Shown here: piece by piece, positions 12,790-13,259 of the stretch
How positions within the stretch are numbered: position 1 is the stretch's first letter
Layout of the letters: each line of letters opens with the position of its first letter
Source of the DNA: Methanomassiliicoccales archaeon
GTDB taxonomy: Archaea; Thermoplasmatota; Thermoplasmata; Methanomassiliicoccales; Methanomethylophilaceae
Reading direction: 5' to 3'
Assembly (NCBI GenBank): GCA_900767505.1
Contig: CAAFZG010000045.1
Span: forward strand, 1-13,259
DNA length: 13,259 nucleotides
Translations under genes and position numbers: made by a program
The notes under the pieces: model-generated
What the model was told of the DNA's origin: nothing
The model's database searches: none
What the model saw: only the letters and a program-made list of their open reading frames with translations

Positions 12790-13083
12790 TCAGTTTACGT
12801 TCCTTACGAGGTGCTCGGGACGTGCAACGACGGTCTTTGTCTTGTCTCCGTCCTTGACGCTGACTTCGTACGCGCTGCCCCTGGATCCGATGACGACTCC
12901 GGTGAGTCCGTGGAACCTGGAGAAGGGCATTCCCTTGTGGATACTGGGGTCAATGATGATGTTGACCTTCTCTCCAGCCTCGAATGTCTGGAGACCTTTC
13001 GTTATGGGTGACAGGCCGCGTGCCCTTACTCTCTTCTTCAGGACATTGCGGGTCTTTGTCCTTGTACCTCTGGATCTCTGCAT
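12790..13083 (-). CDS. rpl21e: Large ribosomal subunit protein eL21 (L21e)
   Basis: This 97-residue basic protein is eL21. It shows the family layout: an arginine/lysine-rich start ('MQRSRGTRTKTRNVLKKRVR'), 'RGLSPITKGLQTFEAGEKVN', 'IDPSIHKGMPFSRFHGLTGV' and 'GSRGSAYEVSVKDGDKTKT', which form an SH3-like barrel, then 'VVARPEHL'. Length is normal. The ATG at 13083 is preceded by GAGGGAT, which partly overlaps the pus10 stop, so translation is probably coupled. It is the second visible gene of the information-processing operon. Confidence 0.96.
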   Translation of the reverse strand: MQRSRGTRTKTRNVLKKRVRARGLSPITKGLQTFEAGEKVNIIIDPSIHKGMPFSRFHGLTGVVIGSRGSAYEVSVKDGDKTKTVVARPEHLVRNVN

Positions 13084-13092
13084 TTTAATCCC

Positions 13093-13259
13093 TCATGGTT
13101 CATGATAGTTGATCGCCAGCACATCAAGGGTTTCGACTTTGCACTGCACCCCAAGCCTCTCGGAGAAGCTCGGCGTGCTCCTGCCCCCGTCGCCGGATAC
13201 GAACTCTTTCACGTATGTTCCCGAGTCGGTCTCGAGTTCGAGGTCGAAGGAATCTTCCA
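13093..13259 (-). CDS. pus10: tRNA pseudouridine synthase Pus10, C-terminal part (5' end outside window)
   Basis: The last 55 or so residues of a protein run off the right edge of the window. The frame reads 'FDLELETDSGTYVKEFVSGD', then 'GGRSTPSFSERLGVQCKVET', then 'LDVLAINYHEP' and stop. The GTYVKEFV-GD-GR(T)-PS pattern and the closing LDV strand are typical of archaeal Pus10, which makes pseudouridine 54 (and 55) in the T loop of tRNA. The catalytic aspartate and THUMP-like N-terminal domain lie outside. It ends 9 bp before rpl21e, the expected archaeal gene order, which supports the call beyond the short sequence. Confidence 0.85.
   Translation of the reverse strand, partial: EDSFDLELETDSGTYVKEFVSGDGGRSTPSFSERLGVQCKVETLDVLAINYHEP

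Noticed and set aside
1..13259. CRISPR arrays, insertion sequences, toxin-antitoxin or defence clusters
   Set aside because: No regularly spaced repeats, transposase motifs, terminal inverted repeats or recognised defence genes were seen by eye.

Overview
The window is a compact stretch of archaeal chromosome with no gene-free gap longer than about 190 bp. The archaeal marks are a B-family replicative DNA polymerase with a PCNA-binding tail, ribosomal proteins eL15 and eL21, RNA polymerase subunit Rpb4/F, archaeal Pus10, the archaeal YchF-type GTPase, a JAMM-domain protein, and TATA boxes in place of -35/-10 promoters. The gene set suits a euryarchaeon. I lean towards the Thermoplasmata/Methanomassiliicoccales side, because a gut-type YczE/DUF6198 membrane protein and a DUF6994 protein sit among archaeal housekeeping genes. 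That placement is inference, not proof.

Layout, left to right. At 1-627 (+) lie the C-terminus of NAD kinase and an ATGA-coupled JAMM/MPN+ metalloprotease-like protein. At 628-1953 (-) is a phosphohexomutase homologue that has lost all of its active-site motifs. At 2142-2354 (+) is a small basic protein behind a strong promoter, followed by tRNA-Leu(CAG) and then a DUF6994 protein with a TTG start. At 3387-4474 (-) is a TauE/SafE permease with its DUF1634 partner. Divergent from it at 4621-5454 (+) is a ThiI-like THUMP protein whose PP-loop domain has collapsed. At 5580-6203 (-) is eL15.

The rest of the window is on the minus strand. PolB (6301-8700) lies 4 nt behind YchF (8705-9892). A MarR regulator overlaps a YczE-type membrane protein by GTGA (9931-11066). 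Last comes the conserved archaeal information-processing operon in the order pus10 (partial, window edge) - rpl21e - rpoF - DUF655 - ksgA (13259 down to 11104).

How the genes fit together: the right-hand operon links ribosome assembly (KsgA, eL21), tRNA modification (Pus10) and transcription (Rpb4), with starts coupled by overlaps and Shine-Dalgarno sites. YchF-PolB is a second tight pair. TauE-DUF1634 probably forms one anion exporter. Several first-in-operon genes have a TATA box centred about 26 bp before the start codon, which suggests leaderless transcripts, while internal genes use GGTGATC-like sites. The most unusual items are the two intact but catalytically gutted enzymes, the phosphohexomutase-fold protein and the ThiI-like protein. 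After these come the highly promoted 70-residue basic protein and a palindrome that may be the MarR operator.
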